Part shown: positions 24,288-36,641 of the stretch, in pieces
Numbering within the stretch: the first letter of the stretch is position 1
Layout: each line of letters opens with the position of its first letter
NCBI GenBank assembly: GCA_030267565.1
Contig: BRXU01000002.1
Span: forward strand, 8,962,254-9,026,253
Source: Pleodorina starrii
Lineage: Eukaryota; Chlorophyta; Chlorophyceae; Chlamydomonadales; Volvocaceae
Reading direction: 5' to 3'
Length of the DNA stretch: 64,000 bases
The notes under the pieces: model-generated
What the model was told of the DNA's origin: nothing
Databases searched by the model: none
The model's input: only the letters and a program-made list of their open reading frames with translations
Position numbers and translations under genes: made by a program

Positions 24288-27200
24288 ATGGGCGAGCTAG
24301 CTTGCACCACCGGTGTCACAAACATTTTCCAGTTTCCCCAGTACCTAGGGTCATGCTCGTTCTTTGGGAGCGGCGGTAAGTCTTGTGACAAGGGTTCTGA
24401 CGATCGGTTGCCGCTCACGTGGCCTTGTAGCCATTATAATGAAATTACTTACAGGAAATCTGACAAGACATATCTCCTTGCATCCTCGCAGATACCGCCC
24501 TGCCGCAGGGTCTTGGTTGGTTCATCCTATTGGGCCTCGGCGCGGTCTTCGCCTTGATTCCAACGTTTCTTGTTTGGTTTGACAGGTGAACATATTTCAA
24601 GAATTATTGCGACTAATAGGCAAACCGCGACTTGTGGCAGGAACAACGACCCCTAACAGTTACACAGCGTCTTTTTGGCCCTTCGGCCATGGGGCGCCGG
24701 GACCTTTCGTGCTACTGGTACTAATTTAATTCTGATAATGCTTTAAAAATGCAGGACGTTTGGTGGTGGCACGAAGGACTCCGAAAACTTTTCAACCGCG
24801 GGCCGCAGCATCAAGGCCGGCTTGACGGCATGCGACATCGTCGCTAAGTGGACATGGGCCGCCACATTGCTTCAGTCTTCCAATGTCGCCTTCTCGTTCG
24901 GTGTCTCTGGCCCCTTCTGGTATGCCGCAGGTAAACGCGACCCTGGGCTAACCGTCGTGTGTGTCGATAGTTCCGTTCCCTCGCACAACGCGCCATGGGA
25001 TCTGCAGGTCGAAATTTGATACTTGCACGAAGGCAGTTTGAGCCATGGATTCCCACTGTTTTCCTCGCCGCCCACGCTGCGATCGAAGTCTACACTGCGC
25101 TCTTGAACAACCCCGTTCCGCGTCCCGCCTGCGGTTCCTTTCGTTTTCACCCTGTCTCTCCCGCACCCCCACGAACACCCGCACGCAGGCGCCACTGTTC
25201 AGGTGCTTCTGTTTGCCATCCTTGCCGTCGAGATCAAGCGCAAGGCCCCCACCATCCACACCTTCCTGGAGATCATCCGCTGCCGCTGGGGCACCACCGC
25301 TCACGTCATCTTTACCGTCTACGGCTTCCTGACCAACCTCATCGTCACCGCCATGCTCATTCTGGGAGGCGCCGCCGTGATGGAGGCCCTCACCAGCGTG
25401 TCCGTCTACGCCTCGTCCTTCCTCATCCCCGCCGGTGTCGTCGTCTACACGGCTGTGGGCGGCCTCAAGGGAACCGTGGTGGCCGAGTGGCTCAATGTCT
25501 GCGTCATCTATCTGGCTCTGCTCATCTTCATGTTCCAGGTGTGGTACTCGGAGAAAGATTTGCTCTCGGATAGACCACACCGGTCCATTTCGGATTGCGC
25601 CGGGCTGCCGCATTGCAAGGTTTTCCTTGCCCCGCGCTCCGTCTTATTGCGTGTTATTCCTACCCTTGATGTGGTAGGTGATGGTGGCTCCAGCTTTCCG
25701 CAGCCGTAGCAGCAGCGGCAGCAAAAACAAGTAGCCTTGCAGGCTCCCTTGGCAAGTGTCCTCCCTCGTCCCTCCCCGGCTCACACCGCTTCCCCCTGCC
25801 CTACCCTGCGCACTGCCCCGTCCCGCTCCCCGCCGTTGTTTCTTTTCCGCCAGGTCTACGCCACCCACAAGGACCTGGGCTCCATCTCCCGCGTGTACAA
25901 CCAGCTGAAGCTCGTGGAGGTGGCCCACCCCGTTGCGGACAACATGGGCGGCTCCTACATGACCATGTTCTCCAAGTCCGGCATCGTCTTCGGTATCATC
26001 AACATCATCGGTGAGGCACATTGCACAGCGCCGAACGTCGATCTGTTGTCGATCGTGTCCACAACCCTGATCCCCATCGTGTCCCTAATCCCCATCGTGT
26101 CCCTCAATCCCCAGAGCTCTCGCCACAAGCAAATACACCTCCATCTCGTTCTCTCCGCCACCCCTGCAGCCCTCGTCAACCCGTTCTCATGGTCTCATCC
26201 CTCCATCCTTTCCCCTGCCTCCTGCCTCCTGCTCCCCCACAGGCAACTTCGGCACTGTGTTTGTGGACCAGTCCTACTGGCAGGGCGCCATCGCCGCCAA
26301 GCCCTCCGCCACCTACCGCGGCTATCTGCTTGGCGGGCTGTGCTGGTTCGCCATTCCCTTCACCTTCGCCACCACCATGGGTCTGGGCGCGCGCGCTCTT
26401 GACCTGCCCATCACCAAGGCGGAGGCCAACCAGGGCCTTGTGCCGGCCGCGCTGGCGGTGCACCTGATGGGCAAGGGAGGCGCCTTCCTCATGACCTTCC
26501 AGCTTTTCATGGTGAGTGGGCTCGCCTGCTGGGGGTGTGATCCGCGTGGGTAACTCGGGAGAGGGGCCGGTTTAATTACGCACGCTTTGTTTGGGGTTAC
26601 GCACGCTTTGTTTGGGGTTTCTCGGTTAGGTGCGATGCGCGCACACCGATCAGGTGCGCGCACATCCATCCTCCCTTCGCCTGACCATCCGCCGACCCCG
26701 CGCCCTCCCTGCTCTCAGGCCGTGACCGCCACCGCCTGCGCGGAGCAAATGGCCGTCGCCACCATCGTCGCGTACGACATCTACAAGCCGTACATCAACA
26801 AAAACGCCGACGGGCGCACCATGATCAACCTGCAGCGTGCCATGGTGGTGGTCTACGCCATCATCTCCGGCGTCATTTCCGTCATCCTGTTCAAGCTCAA
26901 CGTCTCGCTGGGCTGGGTGTACCTGTTCATGGGCATCATTATCGGCTCGGCCGTGTTCCCCATCGCCGCTTCGCTGACCTGGGCCAAGTGCTCCGCCACC
27001 GCCGCCTGCGTGTCCGCCGTCGTGACCACGCCGCTCGCCATCATGACCTGGCTCATCACCGCTGCCAAGCTGAACAACGGAGTGCTGAACCTGGATACCA
27101 CCGGCCAGGACTACCCCATGCTGGCTGGAAACCTGGTGGCGCTGTTCTTCTCCATGATCCTCTGCATCGTACTGTCGTACATCTTCCCCCAGGTAAGGAA

Positions 27201-28058
27201 GCGGGAGCTATGCTCGCGCGGGAGGGTGCGTTTGGCATGTGCTTTAAACGCCGCGGTGCATTGCCATGGCTCGCGTTGCTGATGCTCTTGCTGAGGGTAA
27301 CCAACCCGCCATTTCGTTTCCGCTCCCTGGGCCGACGGACAAAACCACATGGCGCCTGCATTGCCTATATGACTAATTGTTTCGCGATGCTTGTTTTCTG
27401 CGTTCGATATTACAACAGGATTTCGACTGGGCCGAGCTGCGCAACATCCCGGTTATCGAGTCGGATCCCAACTCCGACCCCAACAACTTCGAGGGCGAGG
27501 ACTCCCCCGAGGCGCTCAACCACGTCATCCGTTTCACCTGGGCTACCGGCGGCACCCTCACGCTGCTGCTCCTCATCCTGTGGCCCATCCTCGCGCTGCC
27601 GGCCAAGGTCTTCAGCCAGGGATACTTCACGTGAGTGCGCCCTGATCCGGAGGACCGATCTAGACAAATAGGGAGAGGCACGCACACAGCAGTACGACAG
27701 TAGTACGACATCAGGGCAGCAGCTGACAGTGCTTGTGGTTCCTTGTGGAGATGCCGCTCGCTTGCCCCAATCCCCCTCTCCCCCTGACCAATCCTGACTC
27801 GCCTGCCGTCCAACCGCGCCCCACGCACCGTTTTCCGTTCTCAGGTTCTGGGTGATCATTGCGATGATCTGGGGCATTGTTGCGTCCGTCATCTGCATTG
27901 TGCTGCCCATCGTCGAGGCCAGCGACGTCATCTTCGCCGCCTGCAAGGGCAAGAAGCGCGTCAGCAAGCCCACCCTCAACGCGGAGGAGAGCGTGCAGGG
28001 CAAGGCCGCGCACTTGGAGCTGCCGCCCGCGCCCAAGACCGAGCCGGTCCGGACTTAA
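24288..28058 (+). CDS. DUR3: DUR3-type urea transporter, copy C
   Basis: Predicted plasma-membrane urea symporter, 677 aa, with the same nine-exon structure as copy B. Exons: 24288-24375, 24492-24585, 24755-24930, 25189-25538, 25854-26010, 26243-26511, 26719-27192, 27419-27630, 27845-28058; all GT-AG. Each exon has the same length as its copy B counterpart. Protein differences from B are few: for example RTFGGG for RKFGGG at the exon 2/3 junction, ALTSVSVYA for [18 protein letters not shown] for SGVVSVILF, and [10 protein letters not shown] for [10 protein letters not shown] in the tail. The start of the intron after exon 7 is also nearly identical to B. It is the left arm of an inverted duplication with copy D and lies tail-to-tail with it. 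Confidence 0.93.
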
Positions 28059-28203
28059 GGACTTCTTAAGCCGGCCTCCACTACTCCTGTCATTCGGGAG
28101 GGACACCTGTACGGCATCGAGCATGGACATGATCAGATGTATGTATGTATGCATGTGTGTATGTACCTGATAAGAGGGACGCGCGATAAGGGTGCGCGTC
28201 ATA

Positions 28204-28208
28204 TGTAA
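28204..28208 (+). terminator. Candidate TGTAA poly(A) signal of copy C
   Basis: TGTAA, the usual poly(A) signal of volvocine algae, lies 146 nt after the stop codon of copy C. The cleavage site cannot be seen from sequence. Confidence 0.5.
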
Positions 28209-28232
28209 CACACAAGTGGAGGACCGGGTTAT

Positions 28233-28284
28233 GCGGCAGCGCCTTGTTGCCTGCTGCCGGGCGCGGTCCGTTGTGCTCGCCCGC
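28233..28284 (+). promoter_or_regulatory. Conserved 3'-flank block, copy C
   Basis: Counterpart of 20556-20604 and 32344-32396. It lies just past the candidate poly(A) signal at 28204. If that signal is used, the block is outside the mRNA and would have to act as DNA. Confidence 0.45.
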
Positions 28285-29172
28285 GGGTTCGGGAGGCACT
28301 TCCTGTTGCCGCCGTCCGCCGTCTTGACCTAACAACACTTGGCAGGCTGAATGCGTAATGTGGTCCGTTGTATGACTATGGTGGGCGGAGATCTTTCAGT
28401 CCGCATCGGGAAACATTATGGAGATAGATCAGATGTCGCACGCAATGCCCAAGCTAGCAAATGGATCAGGGGAATGAGTAGGTATGTAGGTAATGCTTGT
28501 TTTGGTCCGCTTGTGTATGGGTGCCCCGCGATTTCGCTCGTCGATGGACTGTCTTTGACTGATATTGAGAGTTAGGCACAGTTGAATGCTGACTGGACTG
28601 GAGGAGCATCACCAGGGCGGGTGCTGATCATTGGGGGGCGCCATGTCCTTCGTGGGTTGCCTGGGCATGATACGATCTGGGTTGCACGGAGACAAGAGGT
28701 GCGTGTGTGACTACTGGCATTTCGACTACTAAATTATACCAATTTCGTCATCACTGCAATTATTGTGTCTGGGTGGCGCTGTTCATGATCAAGCAGGCAA
28801 CTAATAAGCGGATGCTGTTTGCTCGTACTTAAGTGCAGCTGGCCCGCGTGATGGGGGGAAGGGTAAGGCTGCCGGAGCCTGGCGACTTCGGGCAGGAGCC
28901 AGGGGCCCATGAACCATGGGTCAGTGCGGCTACAGGCGCGTTGGGTCAAGGAGCTTTAACCGGAGGGCGGTGTGACAGAACGGTGTGATCTTGGTACGGT
29001 ACAGTTTTACGTTATTATGCGCTTGTCCCGGACGTGAAATGGAATCCAGATGTGTAACGGAGAAAACGGAGTATTGAAACTGCCAAAATCCCCGCCCGCT
29101 CCTATGCACGATACATTGCGCTTCGACAACAAAGAGGCCTGGCAGAGCAAGGAGGCCTGGCAGTCCGCAGGG

Positions 29173-31650
29173 CGGGGCATCAGACTGCGGAGCAGTACCC
29201 CCGGCAACATACATTATTAGCCTAGTCTCTCAGCACAATCCAGCAGATGCTGTTGTTCCGCCATCCTCGCCCTCCTCGCCGATATCCTGGCTAGCTGGCG
29301 CCAGGCGGCCTGCGTGTATGTTGGCACCTCTCACCGCCGACTCCCGAGAGGCGGCCTTGGTCCCGCCCGTGGAGTCAGTGATAGAAACTCAACCCCTGGT
29401 TTCACGCCATGCGCCAGGTTGGCTACAGCCATGCAATTTCGGACGGTTGCCGAAGCGGCTACCCAAACTGTCGTGCGTCTCATGCCGGGCTCGTGAAGGA
29501 AGTGATGAGCTTGGTTCGCTTGCCGGTGGGGCCCTTTCCAGTCTGGTCAGCCGCAGAGCCTTCCCACTGCGGACAATGAACAATCATGAAGAAGCCTGCT
29601 GGCCACTGACTGTCAATGCCAGCCCCATGATGGGAAACTCCGATATATACCAGACGAGGGGTTCGCAGCAGCACGGTGCGCCGTTGTTTCAGCACACGCG
29701 CCGCAACTCGATACGCACCATTGCAACACGGCGGCACTCCAACGGGGGGCAGAGGCTGAGGAACTGGATAACTGGGCAGCCGCAGTGCAGTGGGAGACCT
29801 ACCGTGGGGTCAGCCCACTCAGGCCAAGCAAGTACCGCGGCCCCTGCTGTATGGCAGGCCGCGGGCGGGGGATATTCGGTCTCCCTGCCGCTCACGCAGC
29901 ACGCACAACCGGCGGGCGCGAGAGGCAGCGTGGGCGGCGACGCTGGCTCGCTGTGTGGGCCTACCTGCCGGCACCGCTCCCCGCCCACACGCAGGCATCG
30001 CAGCCATGTATGTACCTGCGCCGACACCACCCGCTGCTCAGCCTCATCAGCTCGATCTTGACTGTGGAAGGGGGCCCAGATTCCCAGCCAGGCGAGGAAC
30101 TCCTGCCAACGGACATCCGCAGGGTTACGGGTGCCCTGAGCAACCTCCGGTACCGCCGGTGCAGGATGCATGTGGACCCCACACGCCTGCTGGCCGCGGG
30201 GAACTGGTGCTTTGACGCGCCGCTGTGGGGCAACCCACTCCTCCCAAAAGCTGCGGCGATGGCCTGGCAACGGCGGACGCGGACGCGGACAATGAATGCA
30301 GCAACAGGAGGACCGCGGTGACGAGGGAGGCCCCAGATAGAGGCAACCCCGCCGCAGTCCGCTGCCGACCCCGCCGGCTACGACACGGAGGAAAGAGGGA
30401 GCTCCTAACCCCAACGCGCTCCCGTGGCCCAGCCTGGACTGCCTCGCCACATACGGCTGGTGGCTTGCACGGCGCTGCAGACGGTAGAGAGAGCAGAGAG
30501 GACGCAGCAGTGAGGATTCGACGCGCAGTGGCAGCAGTGAGGATTGACCCAATCCTCACTACTGCTGCCACTGCGCGGCCAGTGGCCGCGCAGCCCAGAT
30601 CTACCGCGCCACAAGGTGCAGGCTGGGACCCGTGGGTCCGTCCAGACCCATGTGGCCCCCCAGGGGTCGGGACGCTGGAGCCCTCCAACGCAGCTCGACC
30701 CTTGCCGCACTGGGAAGTCTCTGGGCACACATCAGTGTGGAGTGGTGTACGGCCATCATCAGCGGTGGGCTGCCATTCCTATTAATAAGCGAGAGCGAGG
30801 GACACAAGGAAACCCTGGCGCCTAGAGCTGGACGGTGTACCCCTACCCGCGGGCGATAGCTACCTCAGGAAGATGCCATCGGAGCCGGAGCCGGAGCCTC
30901 AAATTTGCTCACCACGCGCCCACCACTTCTGGTAGGTCGTGCCCGGTGGCACAGGCCGTGGTCCAGCACATCGCCGCAAACGTGCCGCACAGGACCCATC
31001 ACACGTTTGCAGCTATGAACGTCAGGCTTGACGAGGCACCATCTATCGGGAGTGCAGCAATGTGGGGCGTTGTAGCCCAAGCGGCGCTGTCTGCCAGGGA
31101 GTGAGAGCGCGCGGGGCGCCGCGCAAAGTACGGCCAGCCTTCAAAACCCCCATTCCTACAGGGAGACCGGATCCACAGGCTCCGCTCGATCGGGCAATGG
31201 GCTGAGCGGCACGAGACAGACGTCTGGCAAGGAACACACACACACACACAAACATACTTAAACACGCAACGGGTTGGCAGAGCTAGCTAGGAATGCCGTG
31301 GCGCGGGTGGGATGCCCCCTTGCTGCTCCACCGACTGGGTCACCCATCCAAACGTCCACATGCCCATGGCTGCTGTGTGTTGTATCCACCTTTCAGCAAG
31401 ATGACCACTCAGTAGATACCTTATATACTACACTGCGCACCCTTATACCGCCCGCCCGCCTGCACGGCTGCGCCCGCCCGCCCGCCTCATGATCAGGCTC
31501 CAGATTAAAACCTCAACAGCACGGCATCAGCGGAAGAAGACGCCGTGCTGCTCTACCGGCAAAACCGCTTGTGGCCTGCAGAGCCCCCGCTCCAGAACCA
31601 CGCAGCGGTACGGACGACCCTCCTAAACTGATTTATCTAGGTAATCAGCC
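29173..31650. other. Spacer between the inverted C and D arms
   Basis: This is about 2.5 kb with no recognised gene. Open frames of up to 287 codons overlap on both strands in GC-rich, low-complexity sequence and match no family. It contains a hairpin (30523-30576) and a CA microsatellite near 31232-31250. Confidence 0.5.
30523..30576. repeat. Hairpin in the spacer of the inverted duplication
   Basis: GCGCAGTGGCAGCAG followed by TGAGGATT (30523-30545) is the reverse complement of 30551-30576, apart from a 3-nt insertion in the right arm. The loop is GACCC. It sits near the midpoint between the C and D arms. Confidence 0.75.
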
Positions 31651-32536
31651 CTGCTGACTGCCAGGCCTCCCTGTTGTTGTCGCAGCGCAATGTATTGTGC
31701 AAACGGGAATTTCGACATATTATCATTTGAGTTTTGTTACACATTAGGATTCCGTCACACGGCTGCGGCGTAAAACTGCGTGCAGGGTACCGCAGAGGAT
31801 CACACCGTTCTGTCACACCACCCTCGTTCCGGTTTCAACCGAAAAGGGCGTTCAACGTGGAAGATCCTTGACCCAACGTGTCTGTGGCCAACAAGCGAAA
31901 ACGCACTGACCCATGGTTCATGGGCCCCCTGGCTCCTGACCGACGTCGTCATGCCCCGACTGCCTACCCCCTTCCCCCAGCACGCGAGCCGGCTGCATTT
32001 AGGTACAAGCAAGCGAGCAGCATTCGCTAATTATTTACCAGACACAAAAATTGCAGTGATGACACTGTAAAAAAGTTATCAATTTAGGAGTACAGGATGC
32101 TGCGAGTGGTGCCGCTATAATCACCAAGACATCAACACCTACCGTGCCTATTCACTCTCTCGGCTCTCCTGCTGCATTGGGCATTGCGTGCGACATCTGA
32201 TCTATTCCCACGATGATCCTCGCCTCTACCTAATAAGATCCTCGCCCACCATAGACATACAATGGACCACATCATGCACTCAGCCTGCCAAGCGTTGTTA
32301 GGTCAAGACGGCGGACGGCGGCACGAGGCAGTGCCTCCCGAACCCGCGGGCGAGCACAACGGACCGCGCCCGGCAGCAGGCAACAAGGCGCTGCAGCGAA
32401 AACCCGCCGTCCTCAAGCAGGTAAAATGCATGAAACACATAACACGCACCGTTTTCGCGCGTCAACATAGCGTACATTCATCGAACTATGCCCGTGCTCA
32501 ATGCCGTACTCGGAAGGACGGGAGTGGAGGAACTCC
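31651..32536 (-). repeat. Right arm (3' flank of D) of the C/D inverted duplication
   Basis: Reverse-complement counterpart of 28059-29172, with the same landmarks in the opposite orientation, including GACCCATGGTTCATGGGCCC near 31908-31927 and GTTGTTAGGTCAAGAC near 32294. Confidence 0.75.
32344..32396 (-). promoter_or_regulatory. Conserved 3'-flank block, copy D
   Basis: Minus-strand counterpart of 20556-20604 and 28233-28284, about 140 bp after the stop codon of copy D. Confidence 0.45.
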
Positions 32537-35500
32537 TTAGGCCCGGACCGGCCCGGGCTTGGGCACGGGCGGCAGCTCCAAGTGCGCAGCCTTGCCCTGC
32601 ACGCTCTCCTCCGCGTTGAGGGTGGGCTTGGTGCCGCGCTTGTTGCCCTTGCAGGCGGCGAAGACGACCTCACTGGCCTCGATGATGGGCAGCACAATGC
32701 AGATGACGGACGCGACAATGCCCCAGATCATCGCAATGATCACCCAGAACCTGTGAACGGAAAACGGTGCGTGGGGCGCGGTTGAACGGCAGGCGAGTCA
32801 GGATGGGTCAGGGGCAGTGAGGGATTGGGGCAAGCGAAGCCCTCTTATGAGCGTGCAACGAACATCGGACAGGCGGGCAACCTGACCCCGCTTAGACCAA
32901 CTAAAGCCAACGGCATCTCCACAAGGAACCACATACAAGCACTGTCAGCTGCTGCCCTGGTGTCGTACTACTGTCGTACTACTGTGTGCGTGCCTGTCCC
33001 TATTTGTCTAGATCGGCCCGCCGGAGCACTCACGTGAAGTATCCCTGGCTGAAGACCTTGGCCGGCAGCGCGAGGATGGGCCACAGGATGAGGAGCAGCA
33101 GCGTGAGGGTGCCGCCGGTGGCCCAGGTGAAACGGATGACGTAGTTGAGGGCCTCGGGGGAGTCCTCGCCCTCGGTGTTGGTGGGGTCGGCGTTGGCTTC
33201 CGACTCGACGACCGGGATGTCTCGCAGCTGGGCCCAGTCGTAATCCTGTAGTATTGTTGGGGAACCAAGCCGAAGAGTTGGTGGGCTGCGGGCTTGGCCA
33301 TGCTAATCGGCGCACGATGTGAGAAGTCGATGAATGAATTGGTGGGGCGGGTCGTCGGCTGTTTTATCAGGACTGAACATTGAGGGGCGGGGCAGCCCTA
33401 TGTTCTAAAACCCTATTCTCTGAGGATATTGCCGGACACCTTCAGATGAGGGCGCAAGGCCATCAGCAACGCGAGCCATAGCAATGCACCGCGGCGTGTA
33501 AAGCACATGCCAAACGCACCCTCACGCGCGAGCATCGCTTTCATTCGCTGCCGTACCTGGGGGAAGATGTACGACAGTACGATGCAGAGGATCATGGAGA
33601 AGAACAGCGCCACCAGGTTTCCAGCCAGCATGGGGTAGTCCTGGCCGGTGGTATCCAGGTTCAGCACTCCGTTGTTCAGCTTGGCAGCGGTGATTAGCCA
33701 GGTCATGATGGCGAGCGGCGTGGTCACGATGGCGGACACGCAGGCGGCGGTGGCGGAGCACTTTGCCCAGGTCAGCGAAGCGGCGATGGGAAACACGGCC
33801 GAGCCGATAATGATGCCCATGAACAGGTACACCCAGCCCAGCGAGACGTTGAGCTTGAACAGGATGACAGCGACGACGCCGGAAATGATGGCGTACACCA
33901 CCACCATGATACGCTGCAGCTTCACCATTGTACGACCGTCGGCGTTCTTGTTGATGTACGGCTTGTAGATGTCGTACGTGACGATGGTGGAGACGGCCAT
34001 CTGCTCCGCGCAGGCGGTGGAGGTCACAGCCTGAGAGCAAGGAGGGCGCGGGGTCGGCGGATGGTCAGGTGAGGTACACACTGGCAGACACTACGCGTTT
34101 CGAGGATCGATGGATAGGCCGGTGTACGCGCGCCTGAGCCGAGGAACCCCCAACGAAGCGTGCGTAAAAATCAAACCAGCCCCCTCTTCCGAGTTTCTCA
34201 CGCGGGTCACACCCCCAGCAGCCCAGCCCACTCACAATGAAAAGCTGGAAGGTCATGAGGAAGGCGCCTCCCTTGCCCATCAGGTGCACCGCCAGCGCAG
34301 CTGGCACAAGGCCCTGGTTGGCCTCCGCCTTGGTGATGGGCAGGTCCAGAGCGCGCGCACCCAGGCCCATGGTGGTGGCGAAGGTGAAGGGCACAGCGAA
34401 CCAGCACAGCCCGCCAAGCAGATAGCCGCGGTAGGTGGCGGAGGGCTTGGCGGCGATGGCGCCCTGCCAGTAGGACTGGTCCACGAACACAGTGCCGAAG
34501 TTGCCTGTGGGGGAGCGGGAGGCAGGATGGAGGGATGAGACCATGAGAACGGGTTGACGAGGGCTGCAGGGATGGCGGAGAGAACGACGTGGGGTGTATT
34601 CACATGTGCCGAAAAGAGCTCGGGGTGAGGGTTGTGGACACGATCGACAACAGATGGACGTTCGGCGCTGTGCAATGTGCCTCACCGATGATGTTGATGA
34701 TACCGAAGACGATGCCGGACTTGGAGAACATGGTCATGTAGGAGCCGCCCATGTTGTCAGCCACGGGGTGGGCCACCTCCACGACCTTGAGCTGGTTGTA
34801 CACGCGGGAGATGGAGCCCAGGTCCTTGTGGGTGGCGTACACCTGACAGGGGGAAGAACACGGGACGGGGCGGGGGGCGGGACGGGGCGGGGCAGGGCAG
34901 GGCAGGGGGACGCGATGTGAGGCGAGGAGGAGTGATGGAGGGCCATTGCCAAGGGAGCATGTAAGGCTACTTGCTACTACTGCCGCTGCTGCTACGGCTG
35001 CGGAAAGCTGGAACGACCATCACCTACCGAATCAAGGGTAGGACTAACACGCAATAAGACGGAGCGCGGGGCAAGGGAAACCTTGCAATGCGGCAGCCCG
35101 GCGCAATCCGAAATGGACCGGTGTGGTCTTTCCGAGAGCAAATCTTTCTCCGAGTACCACACCTGGAACATGAAGATGAGCAGAGCCAGATAGATGACGC
35201 AGACGTTGAGCCACTCGGCCACCACGGTACCCTTCATGCCGCCCACAGCCGTGTAGATGACGACACCGGCGGGGATGAGGAAGGACGCGGCGTAAACGGA
35301 CACGCCTGTGAGGGCCTCCATCACGGCGGCGCCTCCCAGAATGAGCATGGCGGTGACGATGAGGTTGGTAAGGAAGCCGTAGACCATGAAGACGATGTGG
35401 GCGGTGGTGCCCCAGCGGAAACGGATGATCTCCAGGAAGGTGTGAATGGTGGGGGCCTTGCGCTTGACCTCCACAGCAAGGATAGCGAACAGAAGCACCT

Positions 35501-36461
35501 GAACAGTGGCGCCTGCGTGCGCGAGTTCGTGGGGGCGGGGAGAGGTAGGGTGAATGGCGAAAGCAGCCGCAGGCGGGATGCGGAACGGGGTTGTTCAAGG
35601 GCGCAGTGTAGACTTCGATCGCAGCGTGGGCGGCGAGGAAAACAGTGGGAATCCATGGCTCAAACTGCCTTCGTGCAAGTATCAAATTTCGACCTGCAGA
35701 TCCCATGGCGCGTTGTGCGAGGGAACGGAACTATCGACACACACGACGGTTAGCCCAGGGTCGCGTTTACCTGCGGCATACCAGAAGGGGCCAGAGACAC
35801 CGAACGAGAAGGCGACATTGGAAGACTGAAGCAATGTGGCGGCCCATGTCCACTTAGCGACGATGTCGCATGCCGTCAAGCCGGCCTTGATGCTGTGGCC
35901 TGCGTTTGCGAAGCTTTCGGAGTCCTTCGTGCCACCACCATACCTCCTGCATGTATACAGCAGTGTAGCAAACTAATGAGGCCCAGTAGCACAAAATGTT
36001 CCGCCGGCGCCCCATGGGCGAACGGGGAATGGCCAAAGGGCGTTGTGAGGCGTTGTATAACTGCTAGGGGTCGTCTTAACCCTAAGTTCAGGTCCTACTA
36101 CAAGTCGCAGTTTGCCTATTCAATCGCAATAATACTCAAGATATTTTTACCTGTCAAACCAAACAATAAACGTTGGAACCAAGGCGAAGACCGCGCCGAG
36201 GCCCAATAGGATGAACCAACCAAGACCCTGCGGTAGGGCGGTATCTGCGAGGATGCAAGAAGAGACGTTCTGTCAGCCTTACATTACATAGCTTTGACAT
36301 ATCCACCATGACTACAAGGCCACGTGAAAGCCAACCACTTGTTCGAACACTTGTCCACACTCCGCAGACTCACCCCCGCTCCCAAAGAACGAGCATGCCC
36401 CTTGGTACTGGGGAAACTGGAAAATGTTTGTGACACCGGTGGTGCAAGCTAGCTCGCCCAT
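32537..36461 (-). CDS. DUR3: DUR3-type urea transporter, copy D
   Basis: Predicted plasma-membrane urea symporter, 677 aa, on the minus strand. Nine exons: 36461-36374, 36244-36151, 35946-35771, 35512-35163, 34842-34686, 34504-34236, 34030-33557, 33245-33034, 32750-32537; all GT-AG, with lengths identical to copies B and C. It is the most diverged of the B/C/D group: [13 protein letters not shown] in exon 3, [20 protein letters not shown] in exon 4, an ATT (Ile) codon instead of ATG at the end of exon 6, [20 protein letters not shown] in exon 7, and [20 protein letters not shown] in exon 8. Membrane segments and family blocks are intact, so it looks functional. It is tail-to-tail with copy C as the right arm of the inverted duplication. 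Confidence 0.92.
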
Positions 36462-36641
36462 GGTCGACGCTTCAAGGAGACGTTGCGCACTCGAGTTGGT
36501 GCGGCAAACGCCGAACTAGACGCAGAAGGACGAAGGCGCGCGCACTACTCGAACGAAATGCGATCGTGAATTAAGCTTGAAATCGATGCATGTAAATGTG
36601 CAAGACACACGCTTGTGTAGACATGTGAGTACCGAACTAAG

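Larger units (their letters stand above)
28059..29172 (+). repeat. Left arm (3' flank of C) of the C/D inverted duplication
   Basis: This non-coding flank is recognisably the reverse complement of 31651-32536. Matching landmarks include the conserved block at 28233-28284, the junction GTCTTGACCTAACAAC, the segment GGGCCCATGAACCATGGGTC near 28905-28922, ATCCAGATGTGTAAC near 29044, and ACATTGCGCTTCGACAAC near 29113. Identity drops toward the centre. The homology continues outward through genes C and D and their promoters. Confidence 0.75.

Noticed and set aside
29689..30785. Frames of up to 287 codons on both strands in the C/D spacer
   Set aside because: No family similarity and GC-rich low-complexity composition; strands overlap almost fully.
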